A stretch of 36,182 bases of DNA. Source: Lawsonibacter sp. (lineage in GTDB: Bacteria > Bacillota > Clostridia > Oscillospirales > Oscillospiraceae). Position 1 is the first letter of the stretch. Every line of letters begins with the position of its first letter. The notes under the pieces were generated by a model, which saw only the letters and a program-made list of their open reading frames with translations, was not told where the DNA came from and did no database searches. Below are positions 1 through 9,163 of this stretch, in pieces. The DNA lies in assembly GCA_022796195.1 (NCBI GenBank), contig JAAWIE010000012.1, positions 1-36,182 on the forward strand, written 5' to 3'. The position numbers and the translations under genes were made by a program.

Positions 1-14
1 AAGGAGAAGGAAGT

Positions 15-548
15 ATGGCAATCAGGACAATTTTGACCCAGGGAGATCCCGCACTGGCCAAGGCGTGCCACGCAGTAACCCGGTTTGATGACAAGCTGTG
101 CAGTCTGCTGGACGATTTGAAGGAGACCCTTGCGGACGCTGGCGGAATCGGTCTGGCGGCTCCACAGGTGGGGATTCTCAGGCGGGCGGTTATCGTAATG
201 CCCGACCCGGAGAGAGACGAGATGATCGAGCTAGTCAACCCGGAAATCCTGGCGCAGGAGGGATCGCAGGATGGCTGGGAGGGCTGTCTGTCTCTGCCTG
301 GCATGTGGGGCAAGGTGGAGCGGCCAAATTGGGTGAAGGTACGGGCGCAGGACCGGTATGGAAACTGGTTTGAGACGGAAGGGACCGAGATGGCCGCCCG
401 GTGCTTCTGCCACGAGCTGGAGCATCTGGAGGGCCATATGTACGATGAGCATACCGACCGGCTTTACACGGCCGAAGAACTGGATGAAATTTTGTCTTCT
501 GAGGAAAAGGAAGGGAAGAAACTGCGGCGGGGAAGGAGAAAACGATGA
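15..548 (+). CDS. def: Peptide deformylase
   Basis: Removes the N-formyl group from the initiator methionine of nascent proteins in the cytoplasm; metal-dependent. At 177 aa it has the three family motifs: GIGLAAPQVG near residue 44, EGCLSLPG near 89 (metal-ligand Cys) and HELEHLEG near 134 (two His ligands and the catalytic Glu of HExxH). The third motif has Glu where most family members have Asp (HEIDH). A strong Shine-Dalgarno (AAGGAGAAGG) sits at the window's left edge just before the ATG. The lysine/arginine-rich C-terminal tail overlaps fmt by 4 bp (ATGA), so the two genes, which act at the two ends of formyl-methionine use, are probably translationally coupled. Confidence 0.97.
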   Translation: MAIRTILTQGDPALAKACHAVTRFDDKLCSLLDDLKETLADAGGIGLAAPQVGILRRAVIVMPDPERDEMIELVNPEILAQEGSQDGWEGCLSLPGMWGKVERPNWVKVRAQDRYGNWFETEGTEMAARCFCHELEHLEGHMYDEHTDRLYTAEELDEILSSEEKEGKKLRRGRRKR

Positions 549-1489
549 GAGTTGTCTTTATGGGTACCCCCGCGTTTGCCGTCTGCTCCCTACAGGCACT
601 GATGGAGGCCGGACACCAGATTGTTGGGGTATTCAGCCAGCCCGACAGACCTGTAGGCCGGCACCACAATAAGCTCCAGCCTACCCCAGTAAAGGAGTGT
701 GCCCAGTCCCATGGTATTCCAGTGTTCCAGCCGGAGAAGCTGCGTGATGAGACGGCGCTGTCCATCCTCAAGGAGCTGGACCCGGAACTCATTGTTGTGG
801 CGGCTTATGGGCGTATTCTCCCCGATGATATCCTCGCTCTGCCCGCCAAGGGATGTATTAATGTCCACTCGTCTCTCCTGCCCAAATACCGGGGATCCGC
901 TCCCATCAATTGGGCCATTCTCAACGGAGAGCGAGAGACCGGCGTTACCATCATGTATATGGCCCACGATTTGGATGCAGGGGATGTCATTCTTCAGCGT
1001 GCCACACGCATCAGCAAGATAGAGGACGCAGCCGCTCTGTATGACCGTCTGGCACTTATGGGGGGAGAATTGCTGTTGGAGGCTGTAGCACAGATTGAGG
1101 CTGGAACTGCCGTCCGCATCCCCCAGGACCCGGAACAGGTTACCTTTGCGCCTATGCTTTCCAAAGCCCTGTCTCCGGTGGACTGGACAAAAAGCGCCCA
1201 GGAGATTTTTAACCATATCCGGGGCTTGTATCCCTGGCCGGGGGCCTCGACTACGGTTGTGACCGGTGAGCCCATCAAGTTATGGGCGGCCCAGGTGGTA
1301 GAGAAGCATACCGACGCTTCTCCAGGAACTGTGATCGCTGCCGGTTGGGGGGGAATTGACATTGCCTGCGGCGGCGGCCAGGTTCTGCGTATCCTGGAAC
1401 TCCAGGCCCCAGGCAGTAAGCGGATGACCGTTTCCGCCTATCTGGCGGGACATCCGATCCACAGCGTTTTGCCGGACGGGCCGCACTGA
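545..1489 (+). CDS. fmt: Methionyl-tRNA formyltransferase
   Basis: Transfers a formyl group from 10-formyltetrahydrofolate to Met-tRNA(fMet) for translation initiation. At 314 aa it is the usual length. The N-terminal formyltransferase domain carries the signature VHSSLLPKYRGSAPINWAI near residues 110-128, with the catalytic Asn-x-His just before it and the conserved Asp in HDLDAGDVI near 145. The C-terminal OB-like domain (about 205-314) includes the family-typical start PVDWTKSAQEI. The start is the ATG inside the ATGA overlap with def, preceded by GGGGAAGGAGA inside the def coding end. The 110-bp gap to rsmB holds only small imperfect inverted repeats. Confidence 0.97.
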   Translation: MRVVFMGTPAFAVCSLQALMEAGHQIVGVFSQPDRPVGRHHNKLQPTPVKECAQSHGIPVFQPEKLRDETALSILKELDPELIVVAAYGRILPDDILALPAKGCINVHSSLLPKYRGSAPINWAILNGERETGVTIMYMAHDLDAGDVILQRATRISKIEDAAALYDRLALMGGELLLEAVAQIEAGTAVRIPQDPEQVTFAPMLSKALSPVDWTKSAQEIFNHIRGLYPWPGASTTVVTGEPIKLWAAQVVEKHTDASPGTVIAAGWGGIDIACGGGQVLRILELQAPGSKRMTVSAYLAGHPIHSVLPDGPH

Positions 1490-1599
1490 AACCAATGAGT
1501 GTACAGAAGCATACACTGTGCGTCCATCGAGAACTAAATGGATAACGGCGGACAGACAATGTCTGCCTCTGTACCAGCGGGCAAGGAAGGGGGAAGCCT

Positions 1600-2928
1600 A
1601 TGGATGCTAGAGAAGTATCTCTGTTGTCGTTATACGACTGCCAACGGCAGGGGGTATGGTCAGATGCTATTTTGAAAAAGCGGCTGGCCTCCGCCGGGCT
1701 GGACAGCCGGGATGGGGCGCTGGCTACCCAACTGTGTTTTGGTGTGCTGCAAAACCGGCTGCTGCTGGACTTTTACCTCTCCTATTTCTCAGAACGGCCC
1801 CTGAAGCGGATGGAGGGCAAGGTGGTAGAGGCTCTGCGGCTGGGGGCATACCAGATGCTATTTTTGGATAAAATTCCACACAGCGCGGCAGTAAACTGCT
1901 CGGCAGGACTGACCCGCAAGCACTGTAAAAATCCCCGGGCGGTGGGGATGGTCAACGGCATTTTACGCAGTCTGGAGCGGAATCTGGATAGCCTGCCCGC
2001 CATCCCTCAGGAGGACGCGGCGGGCTATTTGTCCATCCGCTATTCCCATCCCGAGTGGCTGGTGAAGGTATTTCTCTCCATGATGGACAGCAGCGAGACG
2101 GCCAAACTGCTAGAGGCCAACAACGGACATCCTCCCATAACCGCCATGACAAATACCACTCGAGTTACAGTAGAAGAACTGGCGGAAATTTTGGAGGGAG
2201 AGGGAGTCCAAACACAGCCCCATCCCTGGTTGGAAAATGCTCTGATTTTGTCCAAAACCGGCAGTCTGGAACAACTGTCTGCCTTCCAGAAGGGACTGTT
2301 CTACATCCAGGATCCTGCCAGTAAGCTGGCGGTTCTGGCGCTGGACCCAAAACCGGGGATGCGGGTGCTGGACTGCTGTGCCGCCCCCGGCGGAAAGAGC
2401 TTTGGAGCGGCGATTCAGATGGAGAACAGGGGAGAGGTGGTCTCCTGTGACCTCAGCCCCCACAAGAAAAAGTTGATTCAGGATGGAGCGGACCGTTTGG
2501 GATTGGGCAGTGTTGCGCCTATGACCGCCGACGGAAAAGTACACCGGGTGGAATGGGGAAACGCGTTTGAACGAGTGTTGGTGGATGCGCCTTGTTCCGG
2601 CTTGGGGGTTATTCGGAAAAAGCCGGACATCCGGTATAAAGACCCAGCCTCGTTGGAGCGGCTACCAGAGGTCCAGCGGGCCATATTGGATAACGCGGCC
2701 CGGTATGTAAAGCCCGGCGGAGTGATGGTTTATTCTACCTGTACCATCTTGCGCCGGGAAAATGAGGATGTAGCGCAGACATTTTTAGCACATCACCCGG
2801 AGTTCAGGGCGGAGCGGTTCTGTCTGCCTGAATGCGTGGGGGACGCCCGGACGGGGATGCTGACTCTCTGGCCCCACCGGCAGGGGACCGACGGATTTTT
2901 TATCTGCAAACTGCGCAAAGAGGGGTGA
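1600..2928 (+). CDS. rsmB: 16S rRNA m5C967 methyltransferase RsmB
   Basis: SAM-dependent cytosine-5 methyltransferase of 16S rRNA (Sun/RsmB family). At 442 aa it has an N-terminal NusB-like RNA-binding domain (about 1-130) and a C-terminal Rossmann methyltransferase domain. Visible motifs are the SAM loop DCCAAPGGKS near residue 258, the catalytic DAPCSGLGVIRKKPDI near 329 and the second cysteine motif YSTCTI near 378. An AAGGAAGGGGG Shine-Dalgarno precedes the ATG. It is followed after only 6 bp by rlmN, in the order fmt-rsmB-rlmN-phosphatase-kinase that is common in Firmicutes. The gene for a zinc metalloprotease that often lies between fmt and rsmB in related bacteria is absent. Confidence 0.95.
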   Translation: MDAREVSLLSLYDCQRQGVWSDAILKKRLASAGLDSRDGALATQLCFGVLQNRLLLDFYLSYFSERPLKRMEGKVVEALRLGAYQMLFLDKIPHSAAVNCSAGLTRKHCKNPRAVGMVNGILRSLERNLDSLPAIPQEDAAGYLSIRYSHPEWLVKVFLSMMDSSETAKLLEANNGHPPITAMTNTTRVTVEELAEILEGEGVQTQPHPWLENALILSKTGSLEQLSAFQKGLFYIQDPASKLAVLALDPKPGMRVLDCCAAPGGKSFGAAIQMENRGEVVSCDLSPHKKKLIQDGADRLGLGSVAPMTADGKVHRVEWGNAFERVLVDAPCSGLGVIRKKPDIRYKDPASLERLPEVQRAILDNAARYVKPGGVMVYSTCTILRRENEDVAQTFLAHHPEFRAERFCLPECVGDARTGMLTLWPHRQGTDGFFICKLRKEG

Positions 2929-2934
2929 AGCTCT

Positions 2935-3960
2935 TTGGTTGACATAAAATCAAAGACGCCGGATGAGCTGGCTGTCTGGCTCAAAGAACAGGGAGAACCG
3001 GCGTTTCGGGCCAAACAGATTTTCAAATGGCTGTACCGGGGCGTAACCTCCTTTGAGGAGATGACCGATCTCTCTAAGTCTCTGCGCCAAAAACTGTTCG
3101 AAACTGCTTTCCTTACTCCGCCCACCGCAGTCCGGAAACAAGTTTCCCAGCTGGATGGTACCATCAAATACCTGTGGGAACTGGCCGATGGCAACTGTGT
3201 AGAGTCGGTGCTGATGCGCTATCAACATGGCAACACGGTCTGTATTTCCTGTCAGGTAGGGTGCCGGATGGGGTGCGCATTCTGTGCATCCACTATTGCG
3301 GGCAAGGTTCGGGACCTGACTCCGGCAGAAATGATTGATCAGGTTTTATTTACTCAGATTGACAGTGAAACCCCCATTTCTAACATCGTTTTGATGGGGA
3401 TTGGGGAGCCGCTGGACAATTTTGACACAGTTTTGCGGTTCCTCACCCTGGTAAACCACCCGGATGGGCTGAAGATCGGGATGCGGCATATATCTCTATC
3501 CACCTGCGGTTTAGTGGAGCAAATTGACAAACTGGCCCAATATGGGTTACAATTAACGTTATCGGTTTCCCTCCATGCTCCAGATGACGAGACCCGGTCA
3601 CGAATTATGCCAGTGAACAGGAGTGTGGGTGTGGAACAGCTGATGGAGACTTGCCGGCGGTATTTCGAAACCACTGGGCGGCGTGTCTCCTATGAATACG
3701 CCATGATTGACGGGGTAAATGATGCGGACTGGCAAGCCGACCTGCTGGCAAAGCGGTTGAAAGGAGCCCCGGCCCATGTGAATCTTATCCCCCTGAACGA
3801 AGTGGAGGAGAGCCCCCTAAAGCCCAGCCGCCGGGTGGCGGCGTTTCAGAAGCGGCTGGAGAGCCATGGGGTTACCGTGACCGTCCGGCGGAAGTTGGGG
3901 GGAGACATTGACGCCTCCTGCGGGCAGCTGCGCCGTAAGGCAATAAAAGAAAGCCAGTGA
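2935..3960 (+). CDS. rlmN: Dual-specificity 23S rRNA/tRNA adenine C2 methyltransferase RlmN
   Basis: Radical-SAM enzyme that methylates C2 of A2503 in 23S rRNA and of A37 in some tRNAs. At 341 aa it has the 4Fe-4S motif C110-x3-C114-x2-C117 (GCRMGCAFCAS), the sequence GIGEPLDN near 150, and the C-terminal cysteine in DIDASCGQLR (about 329), which becomes methylated during the family's reaction. The N-terminal accessory helical domain (PAFRAKQIFKWLYRGV) is intact. The start is a TTG at 2935, supported by the GAGGGGTGAAG Shine-Dalgarno that overlaps the end of rsmB; no in-frame ATG lies near. Cotranscription with rsmB is very likely. Confidence 0.96.
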   Translation: MVDIKSKTPDELAVWLKEQGEPAFRAKQIFKWLYRGVTSFEEMTDLSKSLRQKLFETAFLTPPTAVRKQVSQLDGTIKYLWELADGNCVESVLMRYQHGNTVCISCQVGCRMGCAFCASTIAGKVRDLTPAEMIDQVLFTQIDSETPISNIVLMGIGEPLDNFDTVLRFLTLVNHPDGLKIGMRHISLSTCGLVEQIDKLAQYGLQLTLSVSLHAPDDETRSRIMPVNRSVGVEQLMETCRRYFETTGRRVSYEYAMIDGVNDADWQADLLAKRLKGAPAHVNLIPLNEVEESPLKPSRRVAAFQKRLESHGVTVTVRRKLGGDIDASCGQLRRKAIKESQ

Positions 3961-4076
3961 AGGCGGCTTGCGGTCCCGCAGGAATGGACAGGCTGTTTTA
4001 AGCGGAGTTTGTTCGCTTTTCATAGAGACAGGACAAAGCAGAAGCCGGAGAACCGGCGGAAACGAGGTTGAACGCT

Positions 4077-4796
4077 ATGCAGGTATGGGGAGTGACCGAC
4101 CGCGGCGCGGTACGCCAACAAAATCAGGACGCATATGCGGCGAAGGTGCTGGAGGACGGCAGGGTGATTGCCTTGGTGTGCGACGGTATGGGCGGCGCAC
4201 GGGCAGGAAATGTGGCCAGCACCATGGCGGTAGAGCTGTTCATGGAAGAATTTTTCAAAGCGGATTCCTCCGGCCCTGTGGAAGAGCGGATGGGGCATGC
4301 GGCCTCGGTAGCAAATTTGGCAGTTTTTAACCGTTCGGTTCATGAGGCGGACTGCGCTGGAATGGGTACCACGCTGGTGGCGGCGCTGGCCGGAGATCGG
4401 GAGGCGGTTATCCTCAACGAGGGGGACAGCCGGGCCTATCATATCAACCGAGAGGGCATTGTTCTGGTCACACGGGACCACTCTTTGGTGGAGGACCTTG
4501 TGGAACGGGGAGAACTGACCCGAGATCAAGCCCGTACCCACCCCCACAAGAATCTGATTACCCGAGCCCTCGGGGCGGAACCGGTTCTGATGGCCGATTG
4601 TTTCCGCCAGCCCCTGAGCGAAGGGGACTATTTGCTGTTGTGCAGCGATGGGCTGAGCAATGTGGTCAATGAGCAGGAAATGCTTTATGAGGTCATCCAT
4701 GGCGGTCCGGAGGAAGAATGCTGCGGACGTCTGTTGGAAATTGCCCTCAGCCGGGGCGCACCGGACAACGTGACGGCAGTGCTGGTAAAGCGGTAG
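4077..4796 (+). CDS. prpC: PP2C-family serine/threonine phosphatase (PrpC/Stp type)
   Basis: Metal-dependent phosphatase expected to oppose the adjacent PASTA kinase. It carries all main PP2C motifs: RQQNQDAY near residue 16, CDGMGGARAG near 39, GMGTTLVAAL, GDSRAYHI near 120, RDHSLVEDL, CSDGLSN near 190 and a closing PDNVTAVLV. The start is placed at the ATG at 4077 (239 aa), because CGAGG at 4063-4067 is then 9 nt upstream. The in-frame TTG at 4068 would leave no spacing. It is cytoplasmic, with no signal or membrane segment. The 116-bp gap after rlmN shows no terminator, so read-through from rsmB-rlmN is plausible. Confidence 0.95.
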   Translation: MQVWGVTDRGAVRQQNQDAYAAKVLEDGRVIALVCDGMGGARAGNVASTMAVELFMEEFFKADSSGPVEERMGHAASVANLAVFNRSVHEADCAGMGTTLVAALAGDREAVILNEGDSRAYHINREGIVLVTRDHSLVEDLVERGELTRDQARTHPHKNLITRALGAEPVLMADCFRQPLSEGDYLLLCSDGLSNVVNEQEMLYEVIHGGPEEECCGRLLEIALSRGAPDNVTAVLVKR

Positions 4797-4896
4797 GATA
4801 AGGGAGGCGGTCCCTGTGCGTATTTTGTGCAGGGAATGGCCTGTTGCGGACTTTTCCAGAGGTTAACTGAGCTGAAAGATAAGGAGGACATTTACC

Positions 4897-6981
4897 ATGG
4901 ATCAGTACATCGGTAAATTACTCGATAACAGATATGAGATATTGGAGCTGGTAGGTACCGGCGGCATGGCAAAGGTGTATAAGGCCCGATGCCACCGTCT
5001 GAACCGGCTGGTGGCAATCAAGATTCTGCGGGAGGACTTGTCTCAAGACGCGGAATTTCGCCGCCGGTTCCACGATGAGTCCCAGGCGGTTGCCATGCTG
5101 TCCCACCCCAATATCGTGGCGGTGTACGATGTAAGCCGGTCCTCTGAGCTGGAATATATTGTAATGGAGCTGATTGATGGCATTACCCTGAAGCAGTACA
5201 TGCAGAAAAAGGGGAATAAACTCAATTGGCGGGAAGCCCTCCACTTTATCACGCAAATTACAAAGGCGTTGGGCCACGCCCACAGCCGGGGGATTATCCA
5301 TCGGGACATCAAACCCCACAACATTATGGTTCTGCGGGACGGCAGTGTGAAGGTAGCCGACTTCGGCATCGCCCGGGTAACCTCCGGCGGTCACAGTACC
5401 CTGACCCAGGAGGCGCTGGGTTCTGTCCACTATATCTCTCCGGAACAGGCCCGGGGCAGTCATATTGACGCTCGGTCCGATCTGTACTCTGCGGGTGTGG
5501 TGCTTTATGAAATGCTCACTGGCCGACTGCCTTTTGAGGGAGATACCCCTGTGTCGGTAGCGATTCAGCATATCAATTCCATTCCCTTATCTCCGCGCGA
5601 GCTGGAATCTTCCATCCCGGAGGCGCTGGAGTCCATCACTATGAAGGCTATGGCGCCCAATCCGGATAACCGCTATCTGTCTGCCGACGATATGCTGGCG
5701 GACCTGGAGGAGTTCCGGAAAAATCCCAATATTAATTTCGACTACAGTACCTCGGAGTTTGACCCAGAGGACGAGTTGGATGACGACCGCACCCAGATTC
5801 GGCCGGTCCGCGCTGCGCCGGCCTATGTCACGTCAGACCGGCGGTACGATGAGGATTATTCCTCTCTGCGCCGCAGCCCACGCCGGTACGACGAGGAACC
5901 CTCCCGCCGGAGCCGCCGGTATGATGACGATGATGAGGATTACCTGCCCCGCCGGGGTCCCATGTGGCCGGTTGCGCTGGCGGTGCTGGCAATTTTGCTT
6001 TTTGTGGTGGTAATTGCGTATTTTCTGGTGAATACCTTCTTTTCCAGCGTGTTAAATCCGCCCATTACCTATTCCGTCCCCGACTTGATGGGACAGGATT
6101 ATGAACAGGTGAAAGCAGACAATGACTTGTTAGGACGTTTCCGCCTAGTGAAGGGCGAAACCATCACTGACGATGCGGAACCGGGCACCATTATTGGTCA
6201 GAAGCCCGAGGCGGACAGCCAAGTAGGAGAGACGGAGACCGAGATTACCGTCACCATTAGCGGCGGGCCTGAGACTGTACTCATGATCGATCTGACGAGC
6301 AAAGACTTTAATGAAGCCTGTGCCGAACTGCGGGCGTTGGGACTGAAACCTGTAGTCCCGCCGGAGTATGAGAACCACGAGACCATCGAGCAGAACCACA
6401 TTATTTCCTATACGCCCCAGGCCAATCTGCCCCTGCCCCCGGGGACCGAGGTGCATATGGTGGTCAGCCGGGGCCCGAAGGATATCCCTATCAAGGTGCC
6501 AAACCTGGAGGGCATGACCCAGTCCCTTGCAGAGAGTACCATCAACACTTACAACCTGAAAACCGGCAGAATTGATGATACCCAGTACAGCGATACGGTG
6601 CCTGCCGGGAAAGTCATCAGCCAGTATCCTACTGCCGAAACCGAGGTGTCCGAGGGTACTGAGGTTAACTTGATAATCAGTGCAGGTCCCGACCCCGCGA
6701 CCCAGACCCCTGATGTGCCCGAACCGCCGCCGGTCCAGCCCGACCCCAACACGGTCACCCGTGAGGAAATGATTATATTGGAAGGCTTTGAAGGGGTTGT
6801 CAATCTCCGGGTTCTGATGGACGGGGTGGAGGTTTGTAACGAGAATGTGGACACCACCATGAACGTCAGCTGGCCTGTGCAGGTGACCGGAACTGGGGTG
6901 AAGGAACTGGCGATCTACATCAACGGTGTGGCCAGCGGCACCCAGAAGGTGGACTTTACCCAGGGGTCGAATGTCTCATGA
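4897..6981 (+). CDS. prkC: PASTA-domain serine/threonine protein kinase (PrkC/Stk1 type)
   Basis: Transmembrane eukaryotic-like kinase that senses muropeptides or lipid II through extracellular PASTA domains and phosphorylates cytoplasmic targets. The kinase domain (about 10-275) has the P-loop GTGGMAKVYKA, the VAIKIL lysine, the catalytic HRDIKPHN (135-142), DFG and GSVHYISPEQARG. A charged Arg/Asp-rich juxtamembrane region (about 285-355) is followed by one TM segment (about 357-380). Three PASTA repeats (about 387-590) and a Pro-rich linker come next, then a roughly 70-residue C-terminal beta-rich segment not recognised as PASTA. An AAGGAGGA Shine-Dalgarno precedes the ATG. It overlaps rsgA by 4 bp. 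Confidence 0.96.
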   Translation: MDQYIGKLLDNRYEILELVGTGGMAKVYKARCHRLNRLVAIKILREDLSQDAEFRRRFHDESQAVAMLSHPNIVAVYDVSRSSELEYIVMELIDGITLKQYMQKKGNKLNWREALHFITQITKALGHAHSRGIIHRDIKPHNIMVLRDGSVKVADFGIARVTSGGHSTLTQEALGSVHYISPEQARGSHIDARSDLYSAGVVLYEMLTGRLPFEGDTPVSVAIQHINSIPLSPRELESSIPEALESITMKAMAPNPDNRYLSADDMLADLEEFRKNPNINFDYSTSEFDPEDELDDDRTQIRPVRAAPAYVTSDRRYDEDYSSLRRSPRRYDEEPSRRSRRYDDDDEDYLPRRGPMWPVALAVLAILLFVVVIAYFLVNTFFSSVLNPPITYSVPDLMGQDYEQVKADNDLLGRFRLVKGETITDDAEPGTIIGQKPEADSQVGETETEITVTISGGPETVLMIDLTSKDFNEACAELRALGLKPVVPPEYENHETIEQNHIISYTPQANLPLPPGTEVHMVVSRGPKDIPIKVPNLEGMTQSLAESTINTYNLKTGRIDDTQYSDTVPAGKVISQYPTAETEVSEGTEVNLIISAGPDPATQTPDVPEPPPVQPDPNTVTREEMIILEGFEGVVNLRVLMDGVEVCNENVDTTMNVSWPVQVTGTGVKELAIYINGVASGTQKVDFTQGSNVS

Positions 6982-7871
6982 GCGAGGGGATTATTGTGAA
7001 AGCCCTCAGCGGGTTCTACTATGTGGACAGTGGAGAGGCTGTCTATACCTGCCGGGCCCGTGGGAAGCACCGGTATGCCGGGCTGTCCCCGTTGGTGGGG
7101 GATCGGGTGCGGTTTACCCCGCTGGAGAATGGTTCCGGTGCGCTGGACGAGATTTTTCCCCGAAAAAATGAGTTCTACCGGCCTGCGGTGGCCAATATCG
7201 ACTTGTTGGTTGTGGTGGCCTCCCAGGCGGTCCCAGTGACGGACCCCTTCCTCATCGACCGGGTGGCCGCCATCGCAGCCAGCCGGGGATGTGAGACATT
7301 GGTCTGCATCAATAAGTGTGACTTGGAACCGGGAGAAGAACTGGCCGGAATCTATGAGCGGGCTGGGTTTTCCACCCTCCAGGTGAGTGCCCAGACAGGC
7401 GAGGGAATGGATGCGTTGAGGCGGGAAGTCGCTGGAAAGGTATGTGCCTTTACAGGCAACTCCGGCGTAGGTAAGTCCAGCATTCTGAACGCGCTGGAGG
7501 CTGGCTTTGACTTAGCGACCGGAGAAATCAGCGATAAGCTGGGCCGCGGCCGGCACACAACCCGGCATGTGGAACTGTTCCGGCTGTCCTGCGGTGCACT
7601 GGCGGCGGATACGCCAGGATTTTCCTCCTTCGACGTGGATAAAATGGAGCTGGCCCGAAAAGAAGAGCTGCAATATGCCTTTCGAGAGTTTGCGCCCTAT
7701 TTGGAGAAGTGCCAGTTTCAGGACTGTGCCCATGTGAAAGAGAAGGGGTGTGCAGTTCTGGCGGCGGTGAGAGCAGGGACGATCCCGGAAAGCCGTCACC
7801 GGAGCTATGTCCGGCTGTATGAGCAGGCCAAAGCCATCCCGGACTGGGGACGAAAGGATAATATCCATTGA
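6978..7871 (+). CDS. rsgA: Ribosome small subunit-dependent GTPase RsgA
   Basis: Late-stage 30S assembly GTPase. The order of motifs is circularly permuted, as the family requires: N-terminal OB fold (about 1-65), then G4 NKCD (112-115), then the P-loop GNSGVGKSS (160-168), the switch GRHTT and G3 DTPG. The C-terminal zinc knuckle (KCQFQDCAHVKEKGCAV) is present. At 297 aa it is full length. The ATGA overlap with prkC implies translational coupling, a frequent arrangement in Firmicutes. The rpe and thiN genes that often follow rsgA are not here; a 98-bp structured spacer leads to thiI instead. Confidence 0.97.
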   Translation: MSEGIIVKALSGFYYVDSGEAVYTCRARGKHRYAGLSPLVGDRVRFTPLENGSGALDEIFPRKNEFYRPAVANIDLLVVVASQAVPVTDPFLIDRVAAIAASRGCETLVCINKCDLEPGEELAGIYERAGFSTLQVSAQTGEGMDALRREVAGKVCAFTGNSGVGKSSILNALEAGFDLATGEISDKLGRGRHTTRHVELFRLSCGALAADTPGFSSFDVDKMELARKEELQYAFREFAPYLEKCQFQDCAHVKEKGCAVLAAVRAGTIPESRHRSYVRLYEQAKAIPDWGRKDNIH

Positions 7872-7876
7872 TTCGC

Positions 7877-7945
7877 GTAGGGCGCGACGACCCAGCGCGC
7901 CGCTTATGTTGATCCGATGCGGCGGGCCGGGGCCGTTCCGCCCTA
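7877..7945. repeat. GC-rich intergenic element with nested inverted repeats
   Basis: The spacer between rsgA and thiI has an outer inverted repeat TAGGGCG (7878-7884) / CGCCCTA (7939-7945) and an inner one CGCCGC (7898-7903) / GCGGCG (7919-7924). The layout resembles the palindromic GC-rich intergenic repeats common in Oscillospiraceae genomes. Only one clear copy is in this window, so its repeat status is inferred. There is no T-tract, so it does not look like an intrinsic terminator. Confidence 0.45.
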
Positions 7946-7969
7946 TTATTTATGAACTAGGTGATTTAT

Positions 7970-9139
7970 ATGAACGAAATGATACTGCTCAAGCTGGGAG
8001 AGATGGTCCTGAAGGGCCTGAACCGCCGCAGTTTTGAGGACAAACTTCAAGCCAATATTTACCGCCGCTTGAATCATTTGGGCCAATTTCGAGTCTATAC
8101 CCGTCAGTCAGCCACCTATGTGGAGCCTATGACTGAGGAATGTGATATGGACGGAGCCTGGGAGGCACTGACGAAGGTGTTCGGAGTGGTGGGCCTGTCT
8201 CGGGCCCGGGCCTGCGACAAGGATAAGGATGCGATTTTGACCGCAGCCCAAGAATACCTGGGGGACCGGCTGTCTGCCGCCAAAACCTTTAAGGTGGAGA
8301 CAAAACGGGCCGATAAAACCTTTCCTATGACATCCATTCAACTCAGTCAGTATGTGGGGGGTGAGTTGGACGAGCGGTACCCCAATTTGAAGGTAGATGT
8401 CCATAACCCTGAGCTGACCGTCCATGTAGAAATTCGGGACTATGCGGCTTTTGTCCATGCCGACCCGGAACCGGGTGCGGGAGGACTGCCGGTGGGAATT
8501 AACGGACGGGCGGTGTCACTGTTGTCCGGGGGAATTGACTCCCCAGTGGCCTCCTGGATGATTGCTAAGCGGGGGGTGTCTTTGGAGATGGTCCACTTCT
8601 TCTCCTATCCCTACACCTCGAACGAGGCCAAGGAAAAAGTGCTGGAGCTGGCTCGTCTGCTGACCCCCTGGTGCGGAAAGCTTACAGTTCATGTAGTGCC
8701 CTTCACCGCGATTCAGGAGGAATTGCGCCGCTCCTGTCCTCAGGAGTTGTTTACTGTGATTATGCGCCGGTTTATGATGCGCATTTCAGAGCGGGTAGCT
8801 CAGCGGTGCGGAGCAAAGGCCCTGGTTACGGGTGAGTGTCTGGGGCAGGTGGCTAGCCAGACCATAGAGGCGATGACCGTCACGGGTGCGGTGACATCTC
8901 TGCCTATTCTCCGCCCGGTGGTGGGGATGGATAAAGAGGACATTGTCAAAATTTCTCGAAAGATTGGCACCTACGATACCTCGATTCTCCCATATGAGGA
9001 CTGCTGTACCGTTTTTACCCCCCGGCATCCCCGCCTGCGGCCTACTTTGGAAGAGTTGGAGGCAGCGGAACGGGATCTGGAGATTGAAGCTATGGTCCAG
9101 GCGGCAGTGGACGGGATTGAGCGGGTACAGATTGTATGA
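7970..9139 (+). CDS. thiI: tRNA 4-thiouridine synthetase / sulfurtransferase ThiI
   Basis: ATP-dependent sulfurtransferase that makes 4-thiouridine at position 8 of tRNA and can supply sulfur for the thiamine thiazole. The N-terminal ferredoxin-like and THUMP domains (about 1-165) are followed by the PP-loop adenylation domain, with LLSGGIDSPVASW near 185. The C-terminal rhodanese domain of the enterobacterial protein is absent, as is usual in Firmicutes. The preferred start is the ATG at 7970 (389 aa): AGGTGA at 7959-7964 is then 5 nt upstream. The in-frame GTG at 7961 lies inside that Shine-Dalgarno. The cysteine desulfurase gene that often precedes thiI is not in this window. Confidence 0.95.
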   Translation: MNEMILLKLGEMVLKGLNRRSFEDKLQANIYRRLNHLGQFRVYTRQSATYVEPMTEECDMDGAWEALTKVFGVVGLSRARACDKDKDAILTAAQEYLGDRLSAAKTFKVETKRADKTFPMTSIQLSQYVGGELDERYPNLKVDVHNPELTVHVEIRDYAAFVHADPEPGAGGLPVGINGRAVSLLSGGIDSPVASWMIAKRGVSLEMVHFFSYPYTSNEAKEKVLELARLLTPWCGKLTVHVVPFTAIQEELRRSCPQELFTVIMRRFMMRISERVAQRCGAKALVTGECLGQVASQTIEAMTVTGAVTSLPILRPVVGMDKEDIVKISRKIGTYDTSILPYEDCCTVFTPRHPRLRPTLEELEAAERDLEIEAMVQAAVDGIERVQIV

Positions 9140-9163
9140 TTTGACAGGAAAAGGGGGCTCTCT

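Noticed and set aside
1490-1599. Possible gene or riboswitch between fmt and rsmB
   Set aside because: Only short imperfect inverted repeats (for example GGCGGACA / TGTCTGCC) and no credible open frame.
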